Notes: generated by a model from the sequence alone, not told the origin. 64,000 bases of DNA from WHSW01 sp963749365 (GCA_963749365.1 CAVVME010000003.1:248001-312000), one strand, 5' to 3'. Counted from the first letter of the stretch, positions 16,361-25,184 are shown. Numbers and translations are program-made.

Positions 16361-16723
16361 ATGGCAAGGGCAGCGACAACGGCAGATGCGTTCAACGCGG
16401 TGGCTGAGCCCCGGCGGCGGCAGATCCTCGATGCCCTCATCGGCGGCGAGGTGCCCGTGAACGGCATCGTCGCGCTGCTCGGCCTCGGCCAGCCCCAGGT
16501 CTCGAAGCACCTGCGGGTGCTTCGTGAGGTTGGTGCGGTCGAGGTCAGAAGCGAAGGAAGGCAGCGCCTCTACCGCCTCAACGGCGAGGCGCTCAAACCG
16601 ATCCACGACTGGGTAAAGGAGTACGAGCGCACCTGGACGCAGCGGTTTGAGCGGCTTGACGAGGTGCTGGAAGAACTCAAGTCAAAGGAGCAAGGAGATG
16701 GAAGCGATGACTCACAGCGGTAA
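16361..16723 (+). CDS. ArsR-family transcriptional regulator
   Basis: A 120-residue winged-helix repressor. Residues 9-30 (AFNAVAEPRRRQILDALIGG) and the recognition helix region NGIVALLGLGQPQVSKHLRV (residues about 33-52), followed by the wing VRSEGRQRLYRLN, are typical. No metal-binding cysteines are present, which fits the subfamily paired with SRPBCC (AHSA1) proteins rather than metal sensors. Its start overlaps its own promoter control region, and its stop overlaps the next gene by 26 bases, so the two are co-transcribed and probably autoregulated. Confidence 0.92.
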   Translation: MARAATTADAFNAVAEPRRRQILDALIGGEVPVNGIVALLGLGQPQVSKHLRVLREVGAVEVRSEGRQRLYRLNGEALKPIHDWVKEYERTWTQRFERLDEVLEELKSKEQGDGSDDSQR

Positions 16724-17195
16724 GGCAGAGGTCACCCTTCCCGCTGACGACCAGATCAAGGTGGTCAGGGAGTTCGACGCCCCGGCGAACCTCGTCTACA
16801 GGGCGGTCACGGAGCCCGAGCTCGTGAGGCGCTGGTGGGGTGCGCAGCGAGGCGCGATGACGGTCGCCGAGATCGACCTGCGGGTCGGCGGCAAGTGGCG
16901 CTACGTCATGGACGCCAGCACCGGCCAGGAGGTCGGGTTCCACGGCGAGTTCCGCGAGATCGTCCCGAACGAGCGGATCGTCCAGACCGAGGCCTACGAG
17001 GGGATCCCCGACCCCGACGAGAGCGCCAACGTCAACACCATGACCCTCGTCGAGGCCGACGGCCGCACCACGATGGAACTCCTCATCCGGTGCATCAGCA
17101 AGGAGAGCCGGGACATGCAGATCGCCTCCGGGATGGAGGAGGGGATGCAGGAGTCCTACGACGACCTCGAGGACGTCGCGAAGTCCCTCGCGTAG
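16698..17195 (+). CDS. SRPBCC (AHSA1-like) protein
   Basis: A 165-residue protein of the START/Bet v1-like fold with a deep hydrophobic pocket: IKVVREFDAPANLVYRAVTE, PELVRRWWGAQRGAMTVAEI, GGKWRYVM, FREIVPNERIVQTEAYEG, then a long C-terminal helix (QESYDDLEDVAKSLA). AHSA1-type proteins next to ArsR regulators are common in actinobacteria and may bind small hydrophobic ligands; substrate unknown. ATG at 16698 has AAAGGAG 7 nt upstream, inside arsR; ATG at 16707 is the alternative. Translation is probably coupled to arsR. Confidence 0.88.
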   Translation: MEAMTHSGKAEVTLPADDQIKVVREFDAPANLVYRAVTEPELVRRWWGAQRGAMTVAEIDLRVGGKWRYVMDASTGQEVGFHGEFREIVPNERIVQTEAYEGIPDPDESANVNTMTLVEADGRTTMELLIRCISKESRDMQIASGMEEGMQESYDDLEDVAKSLA

Positions 17196-17384
17196 GGCTC
17201 GCGCCTATACGCTGCGATCCGGGTCGCCGGGATCAGCCCGGCGGGCCCGGGCGCGGCGTTCAGCGCCGCGACGGTCATGTGGGGAGTAGCCAGCAGGCCG
17301 GGGAGGTTCGCCCAGAGAGCCTGGGCGGAACGCGGGAGGACACCCCCCTTCGCGTGAACGCCGTCGCCGCGGGCGGCGGAGAAC

Positions 17385-17693
17385 CTACTCGCGTTCCCTG
17401 CGGTGGGCTACCTCGTAAATCTCGACGCTCGAACGGCTCTGGCCGGCGTCCACAGCGGGCGACATCGCATTGAGCGCCTGATCGCCGCGGCGCAGATCCT
17501 CCTCGGTCTCAAAGAGGGTGATGCCGAGCCCCCTCGCGTTCTCGCGGTCAACGAGCATCCATACGGCTTTCGAACCCTCCAAACCCTCGGGCGGCGAGTC
17601 GAACGTCGAGTCGATCATCTCGCGCGAGGCGTTGATCACGTCGTCGATTTGCGACGTGTCGCCCCCCTCAAACCGTGCGATCCGGGCAAACAT
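17385..17693 (-). CDS. ABM-like dimeric alpha/beta-barrel protein
   Basis: A 102-residue protein with the ferredoxin-like layout of antibiotic-biosynthesis-monooxygenase (ABM) and stress-response dimers: strand ARIARFEG, helix DDVINASREMIDS, strand KAVWMLVDRENARGLGITLF, helix ETEEDLRRGDQALNAM, and strand SVEIYEVAHR. No haem or flavin ligand can be assigned. A strong AAGGAGGAGG lies 6 nt before the ATG at 17693, so this gene is clearly leadered. A similar small protein lies at 55832-56101. Confidence 0.7.
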   Translation of the reverse strand: MFARIARFEGGDTSQIDDVINASREMIDSTFDSPPEGLEGSKAVWMLVDRENARGLGITLFETEEDLRRGDQALNAMSPAVDAGQSRSSVEIYEVAHRRERE

Positions 17694-17830
17694 AGGAGCC
17701 TCCTCCTTGGGTGACTAATAACGCCCAAACACTACTCGTGGGCTGCTGCGCCTTGAGATGTCGACTGATTAGGCCGTCGGCGCCCCGGACGCGGAAGTGG
17801 TGTCTCTCCAAAGCGGAACTCGACGGCCGG

Positions 17831-18262
17831 CTACCCAGCGCCGGTGTCGAGTAATGCGTCATCGAAGAATCCGACAACGCGCCGCTCGAACTCCTCGGGC
17901 TCTGCGCCCTGGCTGCCGACGTGCCCGCCCACGCTCACTGCCCACAACGCCTTCGGTTCCTCGGCCGCCTCGAAGTACTCCTCGTTGAGCTCCTCGCCGC
18001 CCCCGCTGTCGACGGCGTAGATCAGGAGGATCGGCCGGGGCGCAATCTTGCCAACGAGCTCAGCCAGGTTGGGTGGCACGGATTCGTTCGAGAACAATGC
18101 GACCCCGGCCGTCTGCAGTGCCACGCCCAGGTTCTGAACGGGGACGTCAGGCGGGAAGACGACCTCGCATGCGGAGTCGAAAAGGGCGAGCACCCCGTCG
18201 ATGTCGCTGCGGTTCCAAGCGTCGACGAGCTGGTGCACGATCGCGTGGTTCTCGGTCGACAT
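17831..18262 (-). CDS. Chimera: NTF2/SnoaL N-terminus joined to an alpha/beta-hydrolase C-terminus
   Basis: From ATG at 18262 (MSTENHAIVHQLVDAWNRSD, then IDGVLALFDSACEVVFPPDV) the first 43 residues are a normal NTF2-family start, including the upstream GCGGGCGATGTCG block. From residue about 50 the sequence changes to VALFSNESVPPNLAELVGKI, APRPILLIYAVDSGG, EALW-type strand and GGHVGSQGAEPEEFERRVVG, FFDDALL, which is the final third of a dienelactone-hydrolase-like alpha/beta hydrolase, with the catalytic histidine GGH but no nucleophile. The 143-residue frame is open through the joint. Neither fold is complete, so it is probably non-functional, created by recombination inside an NTF2 gene. 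Confidence 0.6.
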   Translation of the reverse strand: MSTENHAIVHQLVDAWNRSDIDGVLALFDSACEVVFPPDVPVQNLGVALQTAGVALFSNESVPPNLAELVGKIAPRPILLIYAVDSGGGEELNEEYFEAAEEPKALWAVSVGGHVGSQGAEPEEFERRVVGFFDDALLDTGAG

Positions 18263-18393
18263 CGCCCGCGAGTTTCTCGCGGAAGGTGCACTTCCCATGC
18301 GACGCAGCACTCCGGGCGCCGGTTTGCTCTGCCCCCGATCCGGGGTTAGGCTGGTACGTCGCCGTCCCCGTCCCGAGCACGGAAGAAGGGCCA

Positions 18394-19743
18394 ATGGCTC
18401 GCCCCGCCGCCTCCCAGCTGCTTCCCCCGATGCGGAAGCGAGGACGTCGTTGCGCGCTGATGATTCCGGTGGTGGCTGCCCTGGCGCTCGGCTTGTCTGC
18501 CTGCGTCGGCAAGACTTACCCGGCCACGAACGTCACCAACGTGAGCGCCCAGCTGAACGCTCGCGGCTACACGGACGGCGGCCCGGCCACCTGGTGGTGG
18601 GAGTACGACACGCTCCGGGGCGACCTCGGCACCGCCAACGACACCGAGGTGTGCGGCAACCCCCACCAGCCCGATCGGCGCTGCGGCCCGGCGCACGGAG
18701 GCTCGCGGTCGAACCAAATTCCTCTCAGCGTCACCGTCACCGGATTGATGCCCGACACCAGGTACTTCTTTCGCGCGTGCGGCCAGGACGTCAACGATCC
18801 GGGTCCCTCATGCGCCCAGACCCGGAGCTTCAAGACCCTGGCGGGGACGAGCTACGTCTTCGACCGCAAGTGGGGCAGCCAGGGGAGCGCCGACGGCCAG
18901 TTCTTTGGTCCGGTGCAGGCCGCGACCGATTCGTCCAACAATGTCTACGTCGCCGACAACGGCAACGACCGCGTCCAGAAGTTCAGCTCCACCGGCGCCT
19001 TCCTTGCCAAATGGGGCAGCAACGGACCGGCCGACGGGCAGTTCGGCGTCCCGGGTCCCACCGCGGTGGCCACGGACCCAGCCGGCAACGTCTACGTCGC
19101 CGACCACGGCAGCCCCCTCGAGCCCGTGAACGACCGGATCCAGAAGTTCACCTCTTCCGGCGCCTTTATCACCAAATGGGGCAGCCACGGCACGGGCCCG
19201 AACCAGTTCCGGGGTCCCGCCGGCGTCGCCGTCGATTCCGCGGGCGCCGTCTACGTTGCCGACTACGACCCCTCATCGTTCGACAACCATCGCGTCAAGA
19301 AGTTCAGCTCCACCGGCGCCTTCATCACCCAGTGGGGCAGTTTCGGCAGCGGCGACGGCCAGTTCAGGGAACCCACCGCGGTGGCCACGGACCCAGCCGG
19401 CAACGTCTACGTCGCCGACAGCGGTAACCACCGGATCCAGAGGTTCAGCTCGACGGGGGCGTTCGTCACGAAGTGGGGCGGCTTCGGCAGCGGCGAGGGC
19501 CAGTTCAACGTTCCGTGCGCCGTGGCCACCGACTCCGCCGGCAATGTCTACGTAGCCGACAACGGCAACGACCGCGTCCAGAAGTTCAGCTCCACCGGCG
19601 CCTTCATCACGGAATGGGGTGGCCGCGGATCGGGCGACGGCCAGTTCTCAACGCCCTGCGGTATAGCGGTCGACTCCGTCGGCAGCGTCTACGTCACCGA
19701 GTACGCCAACAACCGCGTCCAGAAGTTCAAGCCCGTGCAATGA
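18394..19743 (+). CDS. NHL-repeat beta-propeller lipoprotein
   Basis: A 449-residue exported protein. The N-terminus MIPVVAALALGLSACVG holds a lipobox (LSAC), so the mature protein is probably a membrane-anchored lipoprotein. Residues about 45-150 form a fibronectin-like domain (NVSAQLNARGYTDGGPATWW, VTVTGLMPDTRYFFRACG). Residues 155-448 contain six NHL repeats of 47-50 residues: KWGSQGSADGQFFGP, VATDPAGNVYVADNGNDRVQ, KFSSTGAF. A GGAAGAAGGG ribosome binding site precedes the ATG at 18394. Probable extracellular binding protein; no enzyme residues seen. Confidence 0.8.
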   Translation: MARPAASQLLPPMRKRGRRCALMIPVVAALALGLSACVGKTYPATNVTNVSAQLNARGYTDGGPATWWWEYDTLRGDLGTANDTEVCGNPHQPDRRCGPAHGGSRSNQIPLSVTVTGLMPDTRYFFRACGQDVNDPGPSCAQTRSFKTLAGTSYVFDRKWGSQGSADGQFFGPVQAATDSSNNVYVADNGNDRVQKFSSTGAFLAKWGSNGPADGQFGVPGPTAVATDPAGNVYVADHGSPLEPVNDRIQKFTSSGAFITKWGSHGTGPNQFRGPAGVAVDSAGAVYVADYDPSSFDNHRVKKFSSTGAFITQWGSFGSGDGQFREPTAVATDPAGNVYVADSGNHRIQRFSSTGAFVTKWGGFGSGEGQFNVPCAVATDSAGNVYVADNGNDRVQKFSSTGAFITEWGGRGSGDGQFSTPCGIAVDSVGSVYVTEYANNRVQKFKPVQ

Positions 19744-20134
19744 CCGCCGAGCGGCCCGTCGGACCAAGCAGGTGGATAGCGGCACGTCGACGAGCTCGAG
19801 GGGTGGCCCTCGGCCCGGCGGCTCCGCACCGCTCGAGCCGAGGGTTTCGCCCTCTACCGCTCGCGGGGCGCGGCAGTAATCCAACGAAGCCTCGACCGCT
19901 GCGGCAACGGGCGCTGCGATCGGTTACTCCGGTGCTCTCCTCTCCCGGCGCTCGGCCGGTAGCTGCGGTGGTCGCTTACGTGTGTGTGTAGTGCCCATAT
20001 CATCGTGCTCGGTTCATCGGGCGACACCGTGGCCGCTTGAGCGCGCCGGGCAGGGTTGGCCGTTGCGCTTACTCCCGATCGTGTACCCCGGAATGCGGGT
20101 TTAGCCGAGTAGGCGCCTCGGGGCGGCTCGGCGC
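19744..20134. other. Intergenic stretch without recognisable content
   Basis: About 390 bases between the NHL lipoprotein and the next NTF2-like gene. I see no convincing coding frame, RNA gene or strong hairpin; short frames on either strand have no protein-like pattern. Confidence 0.5.
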
Positions 20135-20140
20135 GATACT
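20135..20140 (+). promoter_or_regulatory. Putative leaderless -10 element of the NTF2-like gene
   Basis: GATACT ends 9 nt before the ATG at 20150, within the conserved upstream block of the family (GCGATACTGGGCGGACGATG). Confidence 0.5.
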
Positions 20141-20149
20141 GGGCGGACG

Positions 20150-20551
20150 ATGTCGCAGGAGAACGTCGAGACGTTCCGGCGGGTGGTCGAGGCATGGAAC
20201 CGACACGATCCGGATCTCGCGGTCAGCTACATGGCCCCCGACGTCGAGTGGGCGCCCGCGGGTCCTGCGGCGGTCGAGCGCAGCGTCTATCGCGGTCACG
20301 AGGAATGTGCGCGCGGGTTCGCATCCGTTTTCGAGACCTGGGACGAGTTTCGCTTCGATGAGGTCGAGGTCCGCGACCTCGGCGACAGCGTCCTCTGGCT
20401 CGGGCGCGTCCGCATGCGGGGCAAGGCCAGTCAGCTCGAGCTCGACCAGGAGTTCGCCCACTACGCGACGATCGCCGCAGGCGAGGTCTTCCGCGCCCGC
20501 GCCTTTCTCAGCTGGCAGGAGGCGCTCGAGGCCGCCGGGCTTGCGGAGTAG
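20150..20551 (+). CDS. NTF2/SnoaL-like protein (MSQENVE family)
   Basis: A 133-residue intact member: MSQENVETFRRVVEAWNRHD, the strand MAPDVEWAPA, VYRGHEECARGFASVFETWD, strands DSVLWLGRVRMRGKASQLEL, and the end WQEALEAAGLAE. The body differs strongly from the copy at 10502, while both DNA ends stay nearly constant (start block and GAGGCCGCCGGGCTTGCGGA). It ends 21 bases before tlyA and might drive or be read into that operon. Ligand or reaction unknown. Confidence 0.85.
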   Translation: MSQENVETFRRVVEAWNRHDPDLAVSYMAPDVEWAPAGPAAVERSVYRGHEECARGFASVFETWDEFRFDEVEVRDLGDSVLWLGRVRMRGKASQLELDQEFAHYATIAAGEVFRARAFLSWQEALEAAGLAE

Positions 20552-20572
20552 CTCGCCGGTACCGTGCGCCCG

Positions 20573-21364
20573 ATGAGCAGGCGCAGGATCGACACGCTGC
20601 TCGCCGAGCGCGGGCTCGCCGGCTCGCGTTCGAGCGCGGCCGAGTCGGTGCGCGCCGGCCGGGTACGGCTCGGCCGCGACGGCCCGCTCGCGCGCAAGCC
20701 GAGCGACCTGGTCACCGACGACGCCGAGCTGTTCGTGGTCGAGTCGCCGCCGTTCGTCTCCCGCGGCGGGGTCAAGCTCGCCAACGCGCTCGAGGCGCTG
20801 CAAATCGACGTCACCGGCCTCGACTGCCTCGACGTCGGCGCCTCGACCGGCGGCTTCACCGACTGCCTGCTGCAGTGCGGCGCGGCTCGCGTGATCGCCC
20901 TCGACGTCGCCCATGGGCAGCTCGACTGGGGCCTGCGGAACGACCCACGGGTGATCGTGATCGAGCGCCGCAACGCGCGCCGGCTCGAGCCGTCCGAGCT
21001 TCCCTTCGCGCCCTCGCTGGTCACCGTAGACGTCTCCTTCATCGCCCTCGCCAAGGTGTTGCCGGCGATCGCCCGCTGCCTGACGCCCGCCGGCGAGATC
21101 CTCGCCCTGGTCAAGCCGCAGTTCGAGCTCGGCCCCGAGCGGGTCGGCAAGGGCGGCGTCGTGCGCGCGGCGGCTGACCGCCGCGATGCCCTGCGCGCGG
21201 TCGTCGAAGCCGGCGCGGCGGCGGGCCTGATCGTGCGGGGCTTCGCCTCCTCCGGTCTGCCGGGCCCGAAGGGAAACCGGGAGACGTTCATCCGCCTGGC
21301 GCGCGCCGGGTCGAGCGCGAGCGGGGTAGAGGTCGAAGCGGCGATCGAACGGGTCGAGCCGTGA
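20573..21364 (+). CDS. tlyA: TlyA-type rRNA 2'-O-methyltransferase
   Basis: TlyA methylates the 2'-OH of cytidines in 16S and 23S rRNA; in mycobacteria its loss gives capreomycin resistance. The 263-residue protein has an N-terminal S4-like RNA-binding domain (RRIDTLLAERGLAGSRSSAA) and a Rossmann methyltransferase domain with FVSRGGVKLANAL, the SAM motif CLDVGASTGGFTDCLLQ, the catalytic-region VTVDVSFIALAKVLP and KPQFELGPERVGKGGVV. ATG at 20573 is preferred; GTG at 20564 would add three residues. It overlaps nadK by 4 bases (GTGA). Confidence 0.95.
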   Translation: MSRRRIDTLLAERGLAGSRSSAAESVRAGRVRLGRDGPLARKPSDLVTDDAELFVVESPPFVSRGGVKLANALEALQIDVTGLDCLDVGASTGGFTDCLLQCGAARVIALDVAHGQLDWGLRNDPRVIVIERRNARRLEPSELPFAPSLVTVDVSFIALAKVLPAIARCLTPAGEILALVKPQFELGPERVGKGGVVRAAADRRDALRAVVEAGAAAGLIVRGFASSGLPGPKGNRETFIRLARAGSSASGVEVEAAIERVEP

Positions 21365-22200
21365 GTACCGCCGTCATCCTCACCCACACCCAGCCCGAGC
21401 AGGTGACCGAGGCGTTGCGCGCGGCGGTCGACGCTGCCCGACGCACGGGCTGGTCTCTGGTCGCCGACGGCGACGAGCTCGCCAAGCACGGCGCCGGCGC
21501 GGAAGGCGTCGAGGAGCGCGGGGATCGGATCCCCGACATCTGCCTCGTCTTCGGCGGCGATGGCACGATCCTGAAGGCGCTGCGCGCCTACGCGGGCACC
21601 GAGGTTCCGGTCTTCGGGTTCAACTTCGGCACGATCGGCTTCCTCGCCGCGGTCGAGCGCGACGAGCTCGCCGCCGGGCTCGAGGCGGCGTTCGCGGGGG
21701 CGTTCGAGATCATGCGGCTGCCGGCGCTCGAGGCCCGCTTTGGCGAGGCGACCGAGCTCGCGGTCAACGACGTCTCGCTGATCCGCCGCCAGCACAGCCG
21801 CGTCGCCGAGCTCGCCTACCGGCTCGGAGGCAAGGAGGTCGGCCACGTGCGCTGCGACGGCCTCGTCGCCGCCACACCGGCGGGCTCGACCGGCTACAAC
21901 CTCGCCAACTCGGGCCCGATCCTGGCCTGGGGGGTGAAGGGCTACGTGGTCAGCTTCATCTCCCCCCATACGCTGACCGCGCGGCCGCTCGTCGTCGCGC
22001 CCGACGACGTGCTCAGCGTCCGCAACGCGGCCGGGCGCGACGCGGTCGACGTCATTCTCGACGGCGAGCACGTCGGCGAGCTGGCCAGCGGCGCCGAGAT
22101 GGAGGTCTGCTTCCGCGACGGCGTCAGCCGCCTCGCCCAGCTGGCCGGCTCCAACTTCTACCGGCGGATCCGCGAGAAGTTCGGTCGGCTCGCGCACTGA
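21361..22200 (+). CDS. nadK: NAD kinase
   Basis: Phosphorylates NAD to NADP. The 279-residue product has the diagnostic LVFGGDGTILKALR (residues about 62-75), then NFGTIGFLA, the NE/D motif as AVNDVSLIRR, and DGLVAATPAGSTGYNLANSG, the usual nucleotide-binding glycine-rich loop. GTG at 21361 overlaps the tlyA stop. The order tlyA-nadK-recN is conserved through actinobacteria. Confidence 0.96.
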   Translation: MSTAVILTHTQPEQVTEALRAAVDAARRTGWSLVADGDELAKHGAGAEGVEERGDRIPDICLVFGGDGTILKALRAYAGTEVPVFGFNFGTIGFLAAVERDELAAGLEAAFAGAFEIMRLPALEARFGEATELAVNDVSLIRRQHSRVAELAYRLGGKEVGHVRCDGLVAATPAGSTGYNLANSGPILAWGVKGYVVSFISPHTLTARPLVVAPDDVLSVRNAAGRDAVDVILDGEHVGELASGAEMEVCFRDGVSRLAQLAGSNFYRRIREKFGRLAH

Positions 22201-22247
22201 GGCGTCGATCGCGGCCTCGGCCGCCGGGATCCGTCGGCGCCCGGCGC

Positions 22248-22253
22248 TAGAAC
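22248..22253 (+). promoter_or_regulatory. Putative leaderless -10 element of recN
   Basis: TAGAAC ends 6 nt before GTG at 22260, in a 59-bp gap that is the first break in the operon. Confidence 0.3.
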
Positions 22254-22259
22254 GGGTGC

Positions 22260-23945
22260 GTGCTGCTCGAGCTCCGAATCGAGAACCTGCTCCTGATCGA
22301 GCGCGCCGAGCTCCGCCTCGACCCGGGCCTGAACGCGATCACCGGGGAGACGGGGGCGGGCAAGACGGTGCTCGCGCACTCGCTCGACCTGCTGCTCGGC
22401 GGCCGGGCGCGGCCGCAGATCGTCCGGCCCGGCGCCGAGGAGGCGTGGGTAGAGGGGGTGTTCTCGCTTCCCGGCGGCCTGCTCGACGACCCCGAGCTGG
22501 CCGAGATCGCCGAGCGGGTTCCCGAGGGCGCCGAAGAAGTGGTCCTCGGGCGCCGGGTGGGCGCCTCGGGGCGGACCAGCGCCTTCGTCGGCGGGCGCTC
22601 CGCGTCGGCGGCCGACCTGCAGGCGCTCGGCGGGCGACTGCTCGCCTTCTACGGTCAGCACGAGCATCGCCGGCTGACGCTCGCCGCCGCCCAGCTCGAG
22701 GTCCTCGACGGCTTCGCCGGTCCGAAGCACGTCGCCTTCCTCGACCAGTACGCGGCGGCCCATGCCGAGGCGTCGGCGCTGTCGAGGGAGCTGGAGGAGC
22801 TGCGTGAGCGCGAGGGGGCGCGTGAGCGCGACCTCGATCTGCTCCGGTTCGAGCTCGCCGAGATCGAGGCGGTGGCACCCGACGCGACCGAGCACGCCGA
22901 GCTCGAGGCCGAGCGCGGGCGGCTGCGCCACGCCGAGGGGCTGCGCGAGGCCGCCGCTCGGGCGCTCGGGGCGATCAGCGGCGCGGACGAGGATGGCGGC
23001 GGCGCTCGCGCGGCGCTCGGGACGGCCGAGACCGGGCTCGGCGGCGTAGGAGGCGTCGACCCGGACCTCGACGGGCTCGCGGAGCGGCTGCGCGCGGCGA
23101 CGGTCGAGCTCGAGGACGTGGCCGGCGACCTGCGCTCCTACCTCGACCGGATCGAGGCCGAGCCCGGCCGCCTGGAGGCGCTCGAGGAGCGGCTCGACGC
23201 GCTCGACCGCCTGCAGCGCAAGCACGGCGGCTCGATCGAGTCGGTCCTCGCCCATGCCGAGCACTGCCGCGAGCTGATCGCGCGGCTCGCACACGCCGAC
23301 GAGCACGCGGAGCGCTTGGCGGGACAGATCACGGCGGCGCAGAAGCGGCGCGGCGCGCTCGCGCAGAAGCTCACCCGAGGGCGAACCAAGGCCGCCGCGG
23401 AGCTCTGTGAGCGGGTCGCGGGCGAGCTCGCGGCGCTGGCGATGGAGGGCGCGACGCTCGAGATCTCACTCGAGCCGCATCCGGAGGGCTTCGGTGCGGT
23501 CGGCGCCGAGACGGCGGAGTTCAGGGTCGCGACCAACCCGGGAATGCCCGCCTCGCCGCTGCGCGACGCCGCTTCGGGCGGTGAGCTGTCGCGGATCATG
23601 CTCGCGCTCTCGGGTCTTGCCGGGGCCGACACCGCGGCGCGGACCCTGGTCTTCGACGAGATCGACGCCGGCGTCGGTGGCAACACCGCGCGGGCCGTCG
23701 GCGAGCGCCTGCGCCGGCTCGCCGAGGGCCGGCAGGTGATCTGCATCACCCACCTGCCGCAGGTGGCCTCGCTGGCCGCGGCGAACTTCCGGATCGAGAA
23801 GCGGGCGGCCCGCGGCGAGACCGTGGCCGAGGTCGAGCGCGTGGCCGGCGACGAGCTGGTCGCCGAGATCGTCCGCATGCTCGGGGGCGAGCGCGACGAC
23901 GCGACCGCGAGCCGCCACGCCCGCCGCCTGCTCGAGGCCGCCTGA
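22260..23945 (+). CDS. recN: DNA repair protein RecN
   Basis: An SMC-like ATPase that acts early in double-strand-break repair. The 561 residues hold the N-terminal Walker A GETGAGKTVLAHSLDLLLGG (residues about 27-46), a central coiled coil rich in Glu, Leu and Arg (about 155-370), the ABC signature ASGGELSRIMLALS and Walker B TLVFDEIDAGVGGNTA near residues 440-480, and a D-loop/H-motif with ICITHLPQVAS. GTG at 22260 gives the standard start (LLELRIENLLLIE). Confidence 0.96.
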   Translation: MLLELRIENLLLIERAELRLDPGLNAITGETGAGKTVLAHSLDLLLGGRARPQIVRPGAEEAWVEGVFSLPGGLLDDPELAEIAERVPEGAEEVVLGRRVGASGRTSAFVGGRSASAADLQALGGRLLAFYGQHEHRRLTLAAAQLEVLDGFAGPKHVAFLDQYAAAHAEASALSRELEELREREGARERDLDLLRFELAEIEAVAPDATEHAELEAERGRLRHAEGLREAAARALGAISGADEDGGGARAALGTAETGLGGVGGVDPDLDGLAERLRAATVELEDVAGDLRSYLDRIEAEPGRLEALEERLDALDRLQRKHGGSIESVLAHAEHCRELIARLAHADEHAERLAGQITAAQKRRGALAQKLTRGRTKAAAELCERVAGELAALAMEGATLEISLEPHPEGFGAVGAETAEFRVATNPGMPASPLRDAASGGELSRIMLALSGLAGADTAARTLVFDEIDAGVGGNTARAVGERLRRLAEGRQVICITHLPQVASLAAANFRIEKRAARGETVAEVERVAGDELVAEIVRMLGGERDDATASRHARRLLEAA

Positions 23946-23962
23946 CCCGCCCCACGATCGCG

Positions 23963-23968
23963 CATAAT
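23963..23968 (+). promoter_or_regulatory. Putative leaderless -10 element of steA
   Basis: CATAAT ends 9 nt before the ATG at 23978; the 32-bp gap after recN leaves no room for a Shine-Dalgarno-led 5' UTR starting here. Confidence 0.4.
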
Positions 23969-23977
23969 CGGGGCTCG

Positions 23978-25168
23978 ATGGCCTTGCGAAGCCGGGCGCG
24001 CGCGTTGCTGCGCGGGCCCGAGATCCCGTTACCAGCGACCGCGGTGCCGCCGATCATCGGTCGGGTACGGCTCGGGCGCCGGACCAAGGCCCTGGTCAAG
24101 CGGCTGGTCCCCGGCGAGGTTGCGGTCATCGATCACGCCGACCTCGACCGGGTCGCCGCCGACGACCTGGTCGCGAGCGGAGTCGTCGCGGTCGTCAACG
24201 TCGCCCGCTCCTCGACCGGGCGCTACCCCAACCCGGGGCCGCTGATCCTCGCCCGCGCGGGGGTGCGGCTCGTCGACGTCCCCGCCGCGCCCCTGTTCGA
24301 GCAGCTTCGCGATGGCGATCAGGTGATCCTCGCCGGCGCCGATCTGCATCGTGACGGAGAGCTGCTGGCGAGCGGCACCGTGATCGACCTCGAGCGGGCG
24401 AGCGCGCAGATCGAGCGCCAGCGCGAGCGAATCGGCGAGGCGCTCTCCGCCTTCGCGACCAACACGATCGAGCACGTGCGCGAGGAGGGGGCCCTGCTCG
24501 CGGGCAAGATCGACTTCCCCGCGGTGCGGACGGAGTTTCGCGAGCGCCACGCGCTGATCGTCGTCCGCGGGACCACCTACCGGCGCGACCTGCGCACACT
24601 GCGCGCATACATCGGGGACACTCGCCCGGTCCTGGTCGGTGTCGACGGCGGCGCCGACGCGATCCTCGAGGAGGGCTTCGCGCCCGACATGGTCCTCGGC
24701 GACATGGACTCGGCGACCGACGCGGTGCTCACCTGCGGAGCCGAGGTCGTCGTCCACGCCTATCCGGACGGGCGAGCGCCGGGGCTCGAGCGGCTGCGAG
24801 ACCTCGGCCTCGAACCGGTGATCGTGCCGGCGATCGGCACCAGCCAGGACCTGGCGATGCTGCTCGCGCACGAGAACGGCGCTGAGCTGATCGTCTCGGT
24901 CGGCGCGCACTTCAACCTCACCGAGTTTCTCGACAAGAACCGCTCGGGAATGTCGTCGACCTTCCTCACCCGGCTGCGGATCGGCGAGACGCTGGTCGAC
25001 GCGAAGGGCGTCAGCCGGCTCTACAACCCCGGTGTCCGCGGGTGGCAGATGTGGGCCTTCCTCGCGGTCGCGCTGCTGCTGATCCTCGTCGTCGTGCTCA
25101 GCTCTCCGGCCCTGGCCGAGTTCTTCGAGCTCGTCTGGCTGAAGATCAAGGTCCTGCTCAACCTGTGA
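23978..25168 (+). CDS. steA: SteA-like protein (Rv1697 family), cell-separation factor
   Basis: A 396-residue protein. Residues about 25-190 are the family-specific N-terminal domain (GRVRLGRRTKALVKRLVPGE, NVARSSTGRYPNPGP). Residues 195-345 resemble thiamine-pyrophosphokinase-like folds: VLVGVDGGADAILEEGFAPD, MVLGDMDSATD, SQDLAMLLAHENGAELIVSV, but the family is not known to act as a kinase. A C-terminal transmembrane helix (MWAFLAVALLLILVVVLSSP) anchors it. In Corynebacterium glutamicum SteA and SteB form a membrane complex that regulates peptidoglycan cleavage by RipA at division. It is followed by the SteB/MctB homologue, supporting the name. Confidence 0.85.
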   Translation: MALRSRARALLRGPEIPLPATAVPPIIGRVRLGRRTKALVKRLVPGEVAVIDHADLDRVAADDLVASGVVAVVNVARSSTGRYPNPGPLILARAGVRLVDVPAAPLFEQLRDGDQVILAGADLHRDGELLASGTVIDLERASAQIERQRERIGEALSAFATNTIEHVREEGALLAGKIDFPAVRTEFRERHALIVVRGTTYRRDLRTLRAYIGDTRPVLVGVDGGADAILEEGFAPDMVLGDMDSATDAVLTCGAEVVVHAYPDGRAPGLERLRDLGLEPVIVPAIGTSQDLAMLLAHENGAELIVSVGAHFNLTEFLDKNRSGMSSTFLTRLRIGETLVDAKGVSRLYNPGVRGWQMWAFLAVALLLILVVVLSSPALAEFFELVWLKIKVLLNL

Positions 25169-25184
25169 GGACGCTGGTCGTCTA

